64,000 nucleotides of DNA from Thermobifida halotolerans (GCF_003574835.2 NZ_CP063196.1:2728001-2792000); one strand, 5' to 3'; shown: positions 1-9,485, numbered from the stretch's first letter. Made by a program: numbers and translations. Notes: generated by a model not told the origin, from the sequence alone.

Positions 1-207
1 GGCGAGGTCGCGGTAGCCGACCTGGGCCCCGACGGCGACGCCGCGGCGGACGGCCTGCCCGCAGACCCCGCGCAGCACGGTGGGGTCCCCGGCGTGGAAG
101 CCGCAGGCGACGTTGGCGCTGGTGACGATGGACAGCAGTGCCTCGTCGTCGCCGAGTTCCCAGCGACCGAAACCCTCACCGAGGTCGGAGTTGAGGTCGA
201 TGCGCAT
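1..207 (-). CDS. pxpA: 5-oxoprolinase subunit PxpA (LamB/YcsF family), 5' part only
   Basis: The first 69 residues are present and the rest lies beyond the window edge. The translation starts [14 protein letters not shown] and continues with [12 protein letters not shown] (residues 31-42) and GAQVGYRD (60-67), the typical N-terminal blocks of the LamB/YcsF family. PxpA works with PxpB and PxpC in ATP-dependent opening of 5-oxoproline to glutamate in the cytoplasm; the partner genes would lie outside the window. The ATG at 207 is chosen because the family motif begins directly after it. Family assignment is firm; the role as 5-oxoprolinase is by family. Confidence 0.85.
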   Translation of the reverse strand, partial: MRIDLNSDLGEGFGRWELGDDEALLSIVTSANVACGFHAGDPTVLRGVCGQAVRRGVAVGAQVGYRDLA

Positions 208-301
208 CGGGGTCTTCCTGTTCGTGCGGTCGGTCGGGGCCGACGGCGCGTCCGCACCGTGCCGTCCTCCGCCCGGGAACCGCCCGGAGGACGGGACCGG
301 G

Positions 302-1222
302 TCAGTTTCCCTGGTTGTTCTTGGCCCTGTGGCGCTGTTCGACGCGCCTGCTCCGCGGCCTGGGTCGGGTGTTGGCGCGCAGCCGCAGCAGTTGCAGTTG
401 CACGGGCAGGCGCAGCGCGGGGCCGGTCGCGGAGCCGCTGCGCGTGCCCTTCGGGGAGTCGGCGAACCCGGGCACCACCGCCTCGACCGGGGTCATGGGG
501 GTGCTCGGCGGGGTCAGGCGGTCGGGTACGCCGGGAAGGGCGGGGGCCTCCTCTCCCGCCGCCTCCTCCTGCTTCTCCCGCTTCCTCCGCCTCTTCCACA
601 GGGACTCGCCGAAGCTTTTGGCGGCCTTCGGGGAGCGTTCGCCGGACAGGCGCGCGCGGCGCCGGTCGAGCAGGCGGGTGATCAGCGGCCACTCCACCCT
701 GGCGGGCTGGGCCAGAGCGGCCCACAGGTACGCCTTGGTGCCCCACGCCTCCATCGCCCTGCGGGCCCGGGAGACGGTGAAGTATCCGGGAAACGCCAGC
801 AGCAACTGCGGCCAGGCCAGCAGGAAGGCGACGGTGTAGGGGAACAGCCCGCCTCCCGCGATCGACGCCGCGGCGCCCATCACGACGGGTGTCATCGCCA
901 GACCGATGCGCAGACCGGTGATCTGGCGGAAGCGGTGCAGCGAACGGCGCACCGAGACCTCGGGCGGGATTCCCTCGGGCAGCGGCGTGGGCTGGGCGAC
1001 GCACGCCAGCAGCAGTGAACCGACCGCGACCGACACGGCCAGCAGGATCGTCCATCCCGGCGCCGACCACTGACCGCGCAGGACAAGAGCGAGCAGCCCC
1101 AGCACCAGGACCGGTATCGGGATGTAGAAGAAGACCTGGCGTCGGATCTGGCCTGCCGCCGTGGGCTCCTGGACGTATTCCACGACGCGAGTACGCAACC
1201 GCTCCACCACGGACGCCGCCAC
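302..1222 (-). CDS. Membrane protein of unknown function, 306 aa
   Basis: Not recognised as a named family. Four hydrophobic segments are visible at about residues 30-48, 57-75, 105-123 and 128-146. A long basic, proline-rich cytoplasmic-type tail follows from about 150 to 306, with [11 protein letters not shown] near residue 215. The GTG start at 1222 has a strong ribosome binding site (AAGGGGGAG) just upstream. It lies between pxpA and the fasR-like gene on the same strand. No catalytic motif is seen. It could be a small integral membrane scaffold; no function is proposed. Confidence 0.75.
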   Translation of the reverse strand: MAASVVERLRTRVVEYVQEPTAAGQIRRQVFFYIPIPVLVLGLLALVLRGQWSAPGWTILLAVSVAVGSLLLACVAQPTPLPEGIPPEVSVRRSLHRFRQITGLRIGLAMTPVVMGAAASIAGGGLFPYTVAFLLAWPQLLLAFPGYFTVSRARRAMEAWGTKAYLWAALAQPARVEWPLITRLLDRRRARLSGERSPKAAKSFGESLWKRRRKREKQEEAAGEEAPALPGVPDRLTPPSTPMTPVEAVVPGFADSPKGTRSGSATGPALRLPVQLQLLRLRANTRPRPRSRRVEQRHRAKNNQGN

Positions 1223-1484
1223 TACTCCCCCTTACCACGTGTTCCGTCTCACCAACCGGTTGACACGCCCCTGCGCCGGGCCGGAGAACCGTGACCACGG
1301 TACGAAGAGAAGCGGACACAACCTCTGCGCGTGTCCACCGCTCACGTTATCCGGTTTTCACGTGTCGTGCGGCTTCTTTCTGCCACCCCTCCCGGTGCCG
1401 AAACACCCGTCGGGAACGGCGCTTCCGCCGCTTCCGGGAAACGCGGAAGGACCGCGGGAGGGTTCCCGCCGCCGGATCCGGGGC

Positions 1485-2687
1485 TCAGCCGCGTTCGGCC
1501 AGCCGCCCCAGGGTCAGCGCGATCCGCAGCACGAAGGAGCCGCGCCCGTCCGCGGGGGCGAACCCGGTGAGCTCGGCCACCCGGCTGAGCCGGTAGCGCA
1601 CGGTGTTGGGGTGGACGAACAGCATCCGCGCGGTGGACTCCAGGGACGAGGCGTGCTCCAGGTACACCGCCAGGGTGTCCAGCAGGGGGGTTCCCGCGTC
1701 GCGCAGCGGCAGGTACACCTCTTCGACGAGTCTACGTCGAGCGTCCCGGTCGCCGTCCAGTGCCCGTTCGGGCAGCAGGTCCTCGGCGGCGACCGGTCGG
1801 GGCGCGTCGGGCCACCCCGGGGCCGCGCGCAGGCCGTCCACCGCGGCGCGGGCCGACCGACTGGCGGCGCGCAGGTCGGACACCGGCGGCCCCACCACCA
1901 CGGCTCCGGGGCCGAAGAGCCCCGCCAGGGGGGTGGCCGCGGCCATCGGGTCGGGGGTGGTCTGGTCGTTGACGCCCACCACGACCACCACCCGCTCCCC
2001 CTGGACCCCGGCGAGCACGTCGTGTCCGGACCTGCGGGCGCGCGCCCGCAGGTCCGCCAGGACCTCCTCGGCGTCCTGGTCTCCGAGGAGCCCGGCGATC
2101 GCGATCACCGGCGTGCGCGACCAGCCCAGCGACGCCCCCCAGGTCTGCAGCCCCTCCTCGCGGTCCCCGTGCAGCAGCGCGTCGACGATGAGCGCCTCCA
2201 GGCGGGCGTCCCAGGCGCCCCTGGCCTCGGCGGCCCGGGCGTAGACGCGGGCGGTGCTGAAGGCCACCTCCCTGCTGTAGCGGAGCATGGCCTCGCGCAA
2301 CTGCTGCTCGCCGCCCGGCGCGGCCAGTTCCGTGACGCGGCTCTCCACGACGTCGATGACGACCCGCACCATCTCCACCGTCTGCTGCAGCGACACCGAG
2401 CGGGTCAGTTCCCGGGGCGCGGTGCCGAAGACCTCCACGGCGATCGCCGGGCGTCCCCGGTCGGGGTGCTTGAACCAGTCGACGAAGGCGGCCACACCCG
2501 ACTGGGCGACCAGCCCCACCCAGGAGCGGTCCTCGGCGGACATGGAGCGGAACCAGGACAGCCGCTGCTCCATCCGTGCCACCGCGGCGGTGCCCAGGGA
2601 GCCCATGGCGCGTTCCAGCCGCCGCACGGTCTCCGCGCGCACGGCGGCCTCGTCGGTCGGGGGCGCGTCAGTGGAATCGGTGGTCAT
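1485..2687 (-). CDS. fasR: PucR-type transcriptional regulator, FasR-like
   Basis: A 400-residue protein with a C-terminal PucR helix-turn-helix (about 330-400, containing ARMLFVHPNTVRYRLSRV), the DNA-binding part of this family. It is divergent from fabD, the position held in Streptomyces by FasR, the activator of the fabD-fabH-acpP-fabF operon. FasR function is therefore inferred from family plus location. The ATG at 2687 (MTTDSTD) is preferred over the longer reading from 2825 because AGGGGA sits directly before it and the upstream extension has no family character. The shared 200-bp intergenic region carries a dyad at 2802-2822 that may be its operator. Confidence 0.82.
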   Translation of the reverse strand: MTTDSTDAPPTDEAAVRAETVRRLERAMGSLGTAAVARMEQRLSWFRSMSAEDRSWVGLVAQSGVAAFVDWFKHPDRGRPAIAVEVFGTAPRELTRSVSLQQTVEMVRVVIDVVESRVTELAAPGGEQQLREAMLRYSREVAFSTARVYARAAEARGAWDARLEALIVDALLHGDREEGLQTWGASLGWSRTPVIAIAGLLGDQDAEEVLADLRARARRSGHDVLAGVQGERVVVVVGVNDQTTPDPMAAATPLAGLFGPGAVVVGPPVSDLRAASRSARAAVDGLRAAPGWPDAPRPVAAEDLLPERALDGDRDARRRLVEEVYLPLRDAGTPLLDTLAVYLEHASSLESTARMLFVHPNTVRYRLSRVAELTGFAPADGRGSFVLRIALTLGRLAERG

Positions 2688-2801
2688 TCCCCTAGGGTGG
2701 CACCCCGGGCCGGGACGGCCGTCCGGTGGGATCCCCGCTTCCGGAAGCCGGGAGACCAAAAGGTGACCCAGGACACTCTCATCTCGGGTATCAGCTCCCG
2801 T

Positions 2802-2822
2802 TTTTGTGAGGGTTCTACAAAA
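2802..2822. promoter_or_regulatory. Dyad between fasR and fabD, candidate FasR operator
   Basis: Inverted repeat TTTTGT - 9 nt - ACAAAA, flanked outward by CCCG and CGGG (imperfectly spaced), about 68 nt before the fabD start. It is the most AT-rich and most symmetrical element in the divergent region. Binding by the FasR-like protein is inferred from location only. Confidence 0.5.
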
Positions 2823-2889
2823 CACGGGCGGTGAACTTCGTACCTGTCTCTATCAAGCTGGTGATGTTCTACAGGGCAAGGTGGATGCT

Positions 2890-3846
2890 GTGCTTGCAAT
2901 CGTCGCTCCGGGCCAAGGGGCCCAGGTACCCGGTTTCCTCTCCGCGTGGCTCGAACTCCCCGGCATGGCGGAGCGGTTCGCCGAGTGGTCGGACGTGGTC
3001 GGCCTCGACCTCGTCCACTACGGCACCGCCGCCGACGCCGAGGAGATCCGTGACACCGCGGTGGCCCAGCCGCTCCTGGTGAGCGCGGGCATCGCGGCGA
3101 CCGTCGCGATGTTCGGCGACCTCGACTCCGCCGCGTCGGTCGACGTGGTCGCCGGGCACAGCGTCGGCGAGTTCACCGCCGCCGCGGTCGCCGGGGTGCT
3201 GTCCCCCCGCGACGCGCTGGCCCTGGTCGCCGAGCGCGGCCGGGGCATGGCCGAGGCCTCCGCCGTCACCCCCACCGGCATGACCGCGGTGCTGGGCGGC
3301 GACCGCGACGAGGTGCTCTCCGCGATCGAGGCCGCGGGCCTGACCCCCGCCAACGACAACGGCTCGGGACAGATCGTCGCCGCCGGCACCGTCGAGCAAC
3401 TGGAGGCGTTCGCCGCCGCTCCCCCCGCCAGGGCCCGGCTGCGTCCGCTGTCGGTGGCCGGCGCGTTCCACACCCACCACATGGCTCCGGCGGTGGATCG
3501 GGTCGACGCGCTGGCGGCCACGACGAGCGCCGACGACCCGCGCACCCGACTGCTGTCCAACCGTGACGGCGCGGTCGTGACGTCGGGGGCGGAGTACCTG
3601 TCCCGCCTGGTGTCGCAGATCAGCTCACCGGTCCGGTGGGACTCCTGCACCGCCACGCTCGCCGACCTCGGCGTCACCGCACTGATCGAACTCCCTCCCG
3701 CGGGCACCCTCACGGGTCTGGCCAAGCGCGCGCTGCGCGGCGTCGAACTGCTCGCCGTCAAGTCTCCCGAGGACCTGGACCGGGCGCGTGAACTCGTCAA
3801 GACGCACGCGGGCGCGGTCTCCGCCGACCTGGAAGGGCAAGCGTGA
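2890..3846 (+). CDS. fabD: Malonyl-CoA:ACP transacylase
   Basis: A 318-residue protein that loads malonyl groups from CoA onto acyl carrier protein for fatty-acid elongation. The nucleophile elbow GHSVGE is at residues 89-94 (Ser91), and the histidine of the Ser-His pair lies in GAFHTHHM near 196. The oxyanion-hole segment APGQGAQ is at the N-terminus. GTG at 2890 is chosen: AAGGTGGA lies 4 nt before it, and MLAIVAPGQGAQ matches the usual FabD start; GTG at 2881 is an alternative. It is first of a tight operon, its stop overlapping the fabH start by one base. Confidence 0.95.
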   Translation: MLAIVAPGQGAQVPGFLSAWLELPGMAERFAEWSDVVGLDLVHYGTAADAEEIRDTAVAQPLLVSAGIAATVAMFGDLDSAASVDVVAGHSVGEFTAAAVAGVLSPRDALALVAERGRGMAEASAVTPTGMTAVLGGDRDEVLSAIEAAGLTPANDNGSGQIVAAGTVEQLEAFAAAPPARARLRPLSVAGAFHTHHMAPAVDRVDALAATTSADDPRTRLLSNRDGAVVTSGAEYLSRLVSQISSPVRWDSCTATLADLGVTALIELPPAGTLTGLAKRALRGVELLAVKSPEDLDRARELVKTHAGAVSADLEGQA

Positions 3847-4799
3847 TGAAAACCTCCCCAGCATCCCCCGGAGCGCGTGTCGTCGCCTTCGGCGAGTACC
3901 AGCCCGCCAACGTCGTCACCAACGACGACCTGGCCGCCCGAGTGGACACCTCCGACGAGTGGATCCGCAGCCGCGTGGGCATCGCCGAGCGCCGCATCGC
4001 CTCCCCCGAGGAGAGCCTGACCGACATGGCGGTGGCCGCGGGCGGCAAGGCGCTGGCCGCCAGCGGACTGGGCCCCGAGGCCATCGACCTGGTGATCGTC
4101 GCGACCTGCACCCAGAAGGACCAGATCCCCAACACCTCGGCGAGCGTGGCCGCGCGCCTGGGCATCACCGCGCCCGGAGCCTTCGACGTCAACGCGGCCT
4201 GCGCGGGCTTCTGCTACGCCCTGAGCCTGGCCAACGACGCGGTGCGCGGCGGTTCGGCGCGCAACGTGCTGGTGATCGGCGCGGAGAAGCTCTCCGACTG
4301 GCTCGACTGGGACGACCGCTCCACCTGCGTGATCTTCGCCGACGGCGCGGGCGCCGTGGTGGTGTCCGCGGCGGAGGAGCCCGGCATCGGCCCCGTGGTG
4401 TGGGGCAGCTCCGGCGACCGCGCCGACAAGATCTACCTGCGCGACCACAAGTACCTCCACCAGGAGGGCCAGACGGTCTTCCGGTGGACCACCACCGAGC
4501 TGTACCCGGTGGCGCTGGAGGCGCTGGAGCGGGCCGGTGTGGCCCCCGAGGAACTCACCGCGTTCGTGCCGCACCAGGCGAACCTGCGCATCGTGGAGTC
4601 CATCGCCCGTAGGCTGGGCGCGCCTCAGGCGCTCGTCGCCCGCGATATTGTCACCGCGGGGAACACCTCGTCGGCTTCCATCCCGCTCGCGCTCTCGCGC
4701 ATGATCGGGCGCGGCGAACTCCCCTCGGGAAGCACCGTGCTCACCCTGGGTTTCGGAGCCGGCCTCACGTATGCGGCACAGGTGCTGCGGCTTCCCTGA
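3846..4799 (+). CDS. fabH: Beta-ketoacyl-ACP synthase III
   Basis: A 317-residue initiating condensing enzyme that joins an acyl-CoA primer (branched-chain primers in most actinobacteria) with malonyl-ACP. The active-site cysteine is in DVNAACAGFC (Cys119), the histidine in VPHQAN near 245, and the asparagine in AGNTSSASIP near 275, giving the complete Cys-His-Asn triad. The ATG at 3846 overlaps the fabD TGA (TGATG); a GTG at 3843 is also in frame. Translational coupling with fabD is likely. No odd features. Confidence 0.95.
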   Translation: MKTSPASPGARVVAFGEYQPANVVTNDDLAARVDTSDEWIRSRVGIAERRIASPEESLTDMAVAAGGKALAASGLGPEAIDLVIVATCTQKDQIPNTSASVAARLGITAPGAFDVNAACAGFCYALSLANDAVRGGSARNVLVIGAEKLSDWLDWDDRSTCVIFADGAGAVVVSAAEEPGIGPVVWGSSGDRADKIYLRDHKYLHQEGQTVFRWTTTELYPVALEALERAGVAPEELTAFVPHQANLRIVESIARRLGAPQALVARDIVTAGNTSSASIPLALSRMIGRGELPSGSTVLTLGFGAGLTYAAQVLRLP

Positions 4800-4888
4800 C
4801 ACCGCGGTCCGGCTCCGTTTCGCAACACACCGAAGCCGTCGGGCGTGTCCCGCCTCATGGCAGCAAGAACGTAAAGGAGAAACCTGAC

Positions 4889-5128
4889 ATGGCCTACTCG
4901 GACAAGGAGATCCTGGACGGCCTCGCCGAGATCATCGACGAGATCGCCGGTGTCCCCGCGGGCGAGGTCACCCCGGAGAAGAGCTTCGTGGACGACCTCG
5001 ACATCGACTCGCTGTCGATGGTTGAGATCGCCGTCGCCGCGCAGGACAAGTTCGGCGTGGAGATCCCCGACGACCAGCTCAAGGACCTCAAGACGGTCCA
5101 GGACGTCATCACCTACATCCAGAAGTAG
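4889..5128 (+). CDS. acpP: Acyl carrier protein
   Basis: A 79-residue acidic ACP that carries the growing acyl chain on a phosphopantetheine arm. The attachment serine is Ser41 in DLDIDSLSMVEI. Length and charge are typical. AAGGAGAAACCTGAC places a good ribosome binding site ahead of the ATG. It lies between fabH and fabF, the usual order of the actinobacterial housekeeping fatty-acid operon. Confidence 0.97.
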   Translation: MAYSDKEILDGLAEIIDEIAGVPAGEVTPEKSFVDDLDIDSLSMVEIAVAAQDKFGVEIPDDQLKDLKTVQDVITYIQK

Positions 5129-5265
5129 GCGACGCCGTCACCGCCCGCCGACGCCGTACTCGTCGGCGGGCACGTCCAGCCCGCGCTCGGGGATCGTCTT
5201 CGAGCGGCCCGCGCGCCGCGGGGAGCACGGCGCACCGACCACCATGACGAGAAGGGCGATCGACC

Positions 5266-6504
5266 ATGAGTAACCGCGAAGTCGTCGTCACCGGCCTTGG
5301 AGTCAGCAGCCCTCTGGGAGGCGACGTCGCCACGACCTGGTCGGCGCTGCTCGAAGGTCGATCCGGCATCACCAACCTGCCCGAGGAGTGGCACGAGAAG
5401 CTTCCCGTGCACTTCGCGGGCCTCCTCGCCGAGGAACCGTCCGAGAAGCTGGAACGCCACCGACTGCGCCGCCTGGACCGGACCCAGCAGATGGCGCTGA
5501 TCACCGCGCACGAGGCGTGGGCCGACGCGGGCTCCCCCGAGGTCGACCCGCTGCGCCTGGGTGTCGTGGTGTCCAGCGGCATCGGCGGCATCCTGACCAC
5601 CCTCAACCAGTACGACACCTTCCGGGAGAAGGGCTGGAAGCGGGTCTCGCCGTTCACGGTGCCGATGCTCATGCCCAACAGCCCGGCCGCCGCGGTGGCC
5701 CTGGAGTTCACCGCGCGCGCGGGCTCCCACGCCACGGTGAGCGCCTGCGCGTCCAGCGCCGAGGCCATCGCCGACGGCATCAACATGATCCGCTCCGGCC
5801 GCGCCGACATAGTGATCGCGGGCGGCTGCGAGGCCGCGATCCACCCGCTGAACGTCGCCGCGTTCGCCGCGATGCGCGCGCTGTCCACCCGTAACGACGA
5901 CCCGCAGGGCGCCTCGCGCCCCTTCGACGTCAACCGGGACGGCTTCGTCATGGGCGAGGGCTCGGGCACGCTGATCCTGGAGTCGGCCGAGCACGCCGCC
6001 GCGCGCGGCGCCCGCGTCTACGCGGTGGCCGCCGGAACCGGGTACACCTGCGACGCCTACGACATGGTGCAGCCCGACCCGGCGGGCGAGGGGGCGGCCC
6101 GCGCCATCTCCGCCGCGATCGACGACGCGGGACTGCGTCCCTCCGACATCGCGCACGTCAACGCGCACGCCACGTCCACCCCGGCCGGCGACGTCCCCGA
6201 GACCATCGCGATCCGCACGGCGCTGGGCGACTCCGCCGCCGACGCGGTCGCGGTCACCTCCACCAAGTCCATGACCGGTCACCTGCTGGGCGGCGCGGGC
6301 GCGCTGGAGTCCGTCGCGACGATCCTGTCCCTGCACCACGGGGTGGTTCCGGCCACGATCAACGTCGAGGAGATCGACCCCGGGGTCGCCGTCGACGTCG
6401 TCGTGGACAAGCCGCGGGAACTGCCCGCCGACGCGGTCGCCGCGCTCAACGACTCCTTCGGCTTCGGCGGCCACAACGTCGCCCTCGTGTTCCGTCGGCC
6501 GTGA
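5266..6504 (+). CDS. fabF: Beta-ketoacyl-ACP synthase II
   Basis: A 412-residue elongating condensing enzyme. Catalytic Cys161 is in TVSACASSAEA. The two histidines are in NAHATSTPAGD (about 301) and GHLLGGAGALE (about 336), giving the Cys-His-His set of KAS I/II. The C-terminal NDSFGFGGHN loop is intact. It follows acpP after 137 nt, within the fab operon. Full length; start ATG at 5266 follows MSNREVVVTGLG, the typical opening. Confidence 0.96.
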   Translation: MSNREVVVTGLGVSSPLGGDVATTWSALLEGRSGITNLPEEWHEKLPVHFAGLLAEEPSEKLERHRLRRLDRTQQMALITAHEAWADAGSPEVDPLRLGVVVSSGIGGILTTLNQYDTFREKGWKRVSPFTVPMLMPNSPAAAVALEFTARAGSHATVSACASSAEAIADGINMIRSGRADIVIAGGCEAAIHPLNVAAFAAMRALSTRNDDPQGASRPFDVNRDGFVMGEGSGTLILESAEHAAARGARVYAVAAGTGYTCDAYDMVQPDPAGEGAARAISAAIDDAGLRPSDIAHVNAHATSTPAGDVPETIAIRTALGDSAADAVAVTSTKSMTGHLLGGAGALESVATILSLHHGVVPATINVEEIDPGVAVDVVVDKPRELPADAVAALNDSFGFGGHNVALVFRRP

Positions 6505-6639
6505 CCCGAAGGGGCGCGTCCGCCCGGTCCGCGTCGCGGCGGCCGCGCCCCGGTCCACCGAGCTCTCCACTCCCGCTTCCGCGGACGCGCAGCCCGTCCG
6601 CCCGGTAACGACCGCGTTTCCCCGAAGGAGCTGGCCCAC

Positions 6640-8079
6640 GTGACTGTGATCGACAACCGCGTCGCCGGTCCCTCGACGTCGACCGCCACGACCGAGGACT
6701 CCCGCAACCCGCGCGTCCGTCTCGCCTCCTTCTTCGACGAGGGGTCGCTGCGGCTGCTCACCGCCGAGGACGACAGCGCCGCGCTGGCGGGTGTGGGCCG
6801 GATCAACGGCATGCCCGCGGTGGCCTTCGCCAACGACCCCCGCATCCAGGGCGGGGCGATGGGCACCGCGGGGTGCGCGGTGATCGAGACCGCCTACGAG
6901 CACGCGGTCCGCGAGCGGATGCCGGTCATCGGCCTGTGGCACTCCGGCGGCGCGCGGCTGGCCGAGGGCGTGGAGAGCCTGCACGCGGTGGGCCGGGTGT
7001 TCGCCGCGATGACCCGCGCCTCGGGCGTGGTCCCCCAGATCTCGGTGGTGCTGGGCCCGGCCGCGGGCGGCGCCGCCTACGGTCCGGCGCTCACCGACAT
7101 CGTGGTGATGTCGCGGGGCGCCAAGGTCTTCGTGACCGGACCGGACGTGGTGCGCAGCGTCACCGGCGAGCAGATCACCGCCGAGGACCTGGGCGGTGTG
7201 GACGCGCACGGGCGGCGCAGCGGTGTTGTGCACGTGACCACCCCCGACGACGTCTCCGCGATGCTCCAGGGCCGCAGACTGGCCCTGCTGCTGGGCCACC
7301 AGGGGCAGCTACGGCTGCGGGACGTGACCGACGTGGACCTGGGCGGGGTGCTCCCGGAGTCGCCGCGGCGCGCCTACGACATCAAACCCCTAGTGAACGG
7401 CGTCCTGGACTCCCCGCTGACCGAGGAGTCGGTGGAGTTGCAGGCCAGGTGGGCGCCGAACATCGTCATCGCGCTGGGCCGCATGGGTGGGCGCACCGTC
7501 GGCGTCATCGCCAACAACCCGCTGCGCAAGGGCGGCTGCCTGGACTCGCTGTCCGCGGAGAAGGCCGCCCGCTTCGTGCGCATGTGCGACTCCTTCGGGG
7601 TTCCGCTGGTGGTTCTGGTGGACGTCCCGGGCTATCTGCCCGGGGTGGGCCAGGAGTGGGACGGCGTGGTGCGCCGCGGCGCCAAACTGCTGCACGCCTT
7701 CGCCGAGGCGACCGTTCCCCGGGTGACCCTGGTCGTCCGCAAGTCCTACGGCGGGGCCTACATCGCGATGAACTCGCGCTCCCTGGGCGCCACCCGGGTT
7801 CTGGCCTGGCCGACCGCCGAGGTCGCGGTGATGGGCGCGGTGGCCGCCGTGCGCATCCTGCACCGCAAGAAGCTCGCCGCCGTCCCCGAGGAGGAGCGTC
7901 CCGCGCTGGAGGCCCGGTTGGCCGCCGAGCACGAGAGGATCGCCGGGGGACTGGACCGTGCCCGTGAGCTCGGTGTGGTCGACGAGGTCGTCGCTCCCGA
8001 CCGGACCCGCAGCGCGCTGGCCGCGGCCATCGCCACCGCGCCGCCCGCCCGCGGGGCGCACGGCAACATTCCGCTGTAG
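6640..8079 (+). CDS. accD6: Acyl-CoA carboxylase carboxyltransferase (beta) subunit, AccD6-like
   Basis: A 479-residue crotonase-fold carboxyltransferase that moves the carboxyl group from biotin to acetyl-CoA or propionyl-CoA. N-half motifs include LWHSGGARLAEGVESL, GPAAGGAAYGPAL and TGPDVVRSVTGE. The C-half carries GVIANNPLRKGGCLDSLSAEKAARF, DVPGYLPGVGQEWDGVV and KSYGGAYIAMNSR, the biotin-side blocks. It directly follows fabF, as accD6 follows the kas genes in mycobacteria, so supply of malonyl-CoA to this operon is the likely role. The start is GTG 6640 with GGAG upstream. Substrate preference cannot be read safely from sequence. A hairpin terminator follows at 8090. Confidence 0.88.
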   Translation: MTVIDNRVAGPSTSTATTEDSRNPRVRLASFFDEGSLRLLTAEDDSAALAGVGRINGMPAVAFANDPRIQGGAMGTAGCAVIETAYEHAVRERMPVIGLWHSGGARLAEGVESLHAVGRVFAAMTRASGVVPQISVVLGPAAGGAAYGPALTDIVVMSRGAKVFVTGPDVVRSVTGEQITAEDLGGVDAHGRRSGVVHVTTPDDVSAMLQGRRLALLLGHQGQLRLRDVTDVDLGGVLPESPRRAYDIKPLVNGVLDSPLTEESVELQARWAPNIVIALGRMGGRTVGVIANNPLRKGGCLDSLSAEKAARFVRMCDSFGVPLVVLVDVPGYLPGVGQEWDGVVRRGAKLLHAFAEATVPRVTLVVRKSYGGAYIAMNSRSLGATRVLAWPTAEVAVMGAVAAVRILHRKKLAAVPEEERPALEARLAAEHERIAGGLDRARELGVVDEVVAPDRTRSALAAAIATAPPARGAHGNIPL

Positions 8080-8089
8080 TGGTTTCCGC

Positions 8090-8126
8090 CCGCGGCGCGG
8101 GGAGCTCCTCGGTGCCCGCGCCGCGG
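8090..8126 (+). terminator. Hairpin after the fab/accD operon
   Basis: Perfect 12-bp arms CCGCGGCGCGGG and CCCGCGCCGCGG with a 13-nt loop, starting 10 nt after the accD stop. No T-run follows, as is common in high-GC actinobacteria. Confidence 0.6.
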
Positions 8127-8337
8127 CGGTTGTCCGGCTCACCGCCCGCAGATCGTGCTTTCGCGCCGCGGTTTCGCTGGTCGGGGCGGACATGCGTTAT
8201 GATCGGCACAGCCGTCTGTGTCCCAGGTCTCTTTTCTCGGGGCCCTCTCCGCACCCCCGTCAGGGCGCACGCAGAGTTCAAGTTGTTTTAACCCCGCCGC
8301 CCTCCCGGGGAGCTTTGCGGATCGCGACCATTGTGGT

Positions 8338-9477
8338 GTGCCTCCACAGACGAGTTTCTACGATGACACGCGCCTCGACACCGTGGCGGCCGTGAGCCGT
8401 CCCGTGGCACTGCGTCCGATCGTCGACCTGGATTCGGGAGCGGTGCTGGCGATCGAAGCCGTGTACCCCGCCGAGGAGCAGCACGGTGAGGACGTCGCCA
8501 CGCTGGCCGAGCGCCTGGGCCGTACCGCACGCGAGGTCATGGCACGCGAGAACCTGCTCCCGCTCGTCCTCCCGGTTCCCGCCCGGCTGCTGACCGCCGG
8601 ACGGGAACCGTTCGCGTTTGTGGAGGACACCCTGCGTCGGAGTGGCCGTCGGCCTCGCGACGTCACGTTCATGCTGGACCCCGAGATCCGGCAGTTGCCC
8701 CGCGAACACCTCGTCCGAGGGCTGGCCCACCTGCGGGAACTGGGCTTCCGCTACGCGTTCGGCACCGCGCGGGTCCCTCCCGACCTGCTGGTGGAGACCG
8801 CCCCGTTCCTGTTCCGCATCGACGGCACGCTGACCTCCGGGCTGCCCGACAACGAGCGGTTCGCCGCGATCGTGGACGGCATGACCCGGATCGGGCGCGG
8901 CGCCGGAACGTTCCCCCTGGCGTCGGGGGTGACCTCGGTGACGCAGTTGGTGAGCCTGCGCCAGGCGGGCGTCCGCCTCGCCCAGGGGCCGTTCTTCGCC
9001 GGGGAGGACTGGGCGCCGGGCGACCGCGTCACCCCGCTTCCGGATCTCACCCTGGACCCGGCCTCGTCCGACACGGCGGGGGGTCCCCGGGTCTCGGAGT
9101 TCATGGTCCCGGCGGTGACCATGACCTGTGACGCGACCGCCGAGGAGGTGCTGGAGGCGTTCAGCAACGACTCCGCCCTCAACAGCGTCATCCTGCTCGA
9201 CCACCGCGAACGTCCGGTGGCCGCCCTGGACCGGGCGCGTTTCCTGCTCTCCATCACCGGTCCCTACGGGCACGCGCTGTACGCCAAGCGTCCCGCCCAG
9301 CGGCTGGCCGATCCCCCCAAGACCGTGCCGCGCACCGTCCCCGCGCTGACCGCGCTGCGCATCGCGGGCGTCGACCGGGAACGGGTCTACGACGACCTGA
9401 TCGCCGTCAACGAGTTCGGGCAGTGCATGGGCGTGGTCCACGTCAGCGACATCATCCGCGGCCTGTCGCAGGCCTGA
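8338..9477 (+). CDS. Degenerate EAL-domain protein with C-terminal CBS-like region
   Basis: About 379 residues. The first ~240 resemble an EAL domain (PIVDLDSGAVLAIEAVYPAE at the start, GVRLAQGPFF at the end). The catalytic ExLxR signature is replaced by EAVYP and the metal-binding acidic residues are not evident, so it is probably a cyclic-di-GMP or other ligand sensor rather than a phosphodiesterase. The last ~130 residues (VSEFMVPAVTMTCDATAEEVLEAF to MGVVHVSDIIRGL) look like a CBS pair. The start is uncertain: GTG 8338, 8383 and 8392 and a longer reading from 8218 are all in frame, and none has a clear ribosome binding site. It stands alone between two terminators. Confidence 0.72.
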   Translation: MPPQTSFYDDTRLDTVAAVSRPVALRPIVDLDSGAVLAIEAVYPAEEQHGEDVATLAERLGRTAREVMARENLLPLVLPVPARLLTAGREPFAFVEDTLRRSGRRPRDVTFMLDPEIRQLPREHLVRGLAHLRELGFRYAFGTARVPPDLLVETAPFLFRIDGTLTSGLPDNERFAAIVDGMTRIGRGAGTFPLASGVTSVTQLVSLRQAGVRLAQGPFFAGEDWAPGDRVTPLPDLTLDPASSDTAGGPRVSEFMVPAVTMTCDATAEEVLEAFSNDSALNSVILLDHRERPVAALDRARFLLSITGPYGHALYAKRPAQRLADPPKTVPRTVPALTALRIAGVDRERVYDDLIAVNEFGQCMGVVHVSDIIRGLSQA

Positions 9478-9485
9478 CGGTCCTT

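Noticed and set aside
1256-1300. TTGACA on the plus strand at about 1260 as a promoter
   Set aside because: No plus-strand gene follows; the next real plus gene is fabD 1.6 kb away.
5113-7299. A 728-codon minus-strand frame opposite fabF and the carboxyltransferase
   Set aside because: Low-complexity His/Gly/Arg sequence fully antisense to conserved genes; a compositional shadow.
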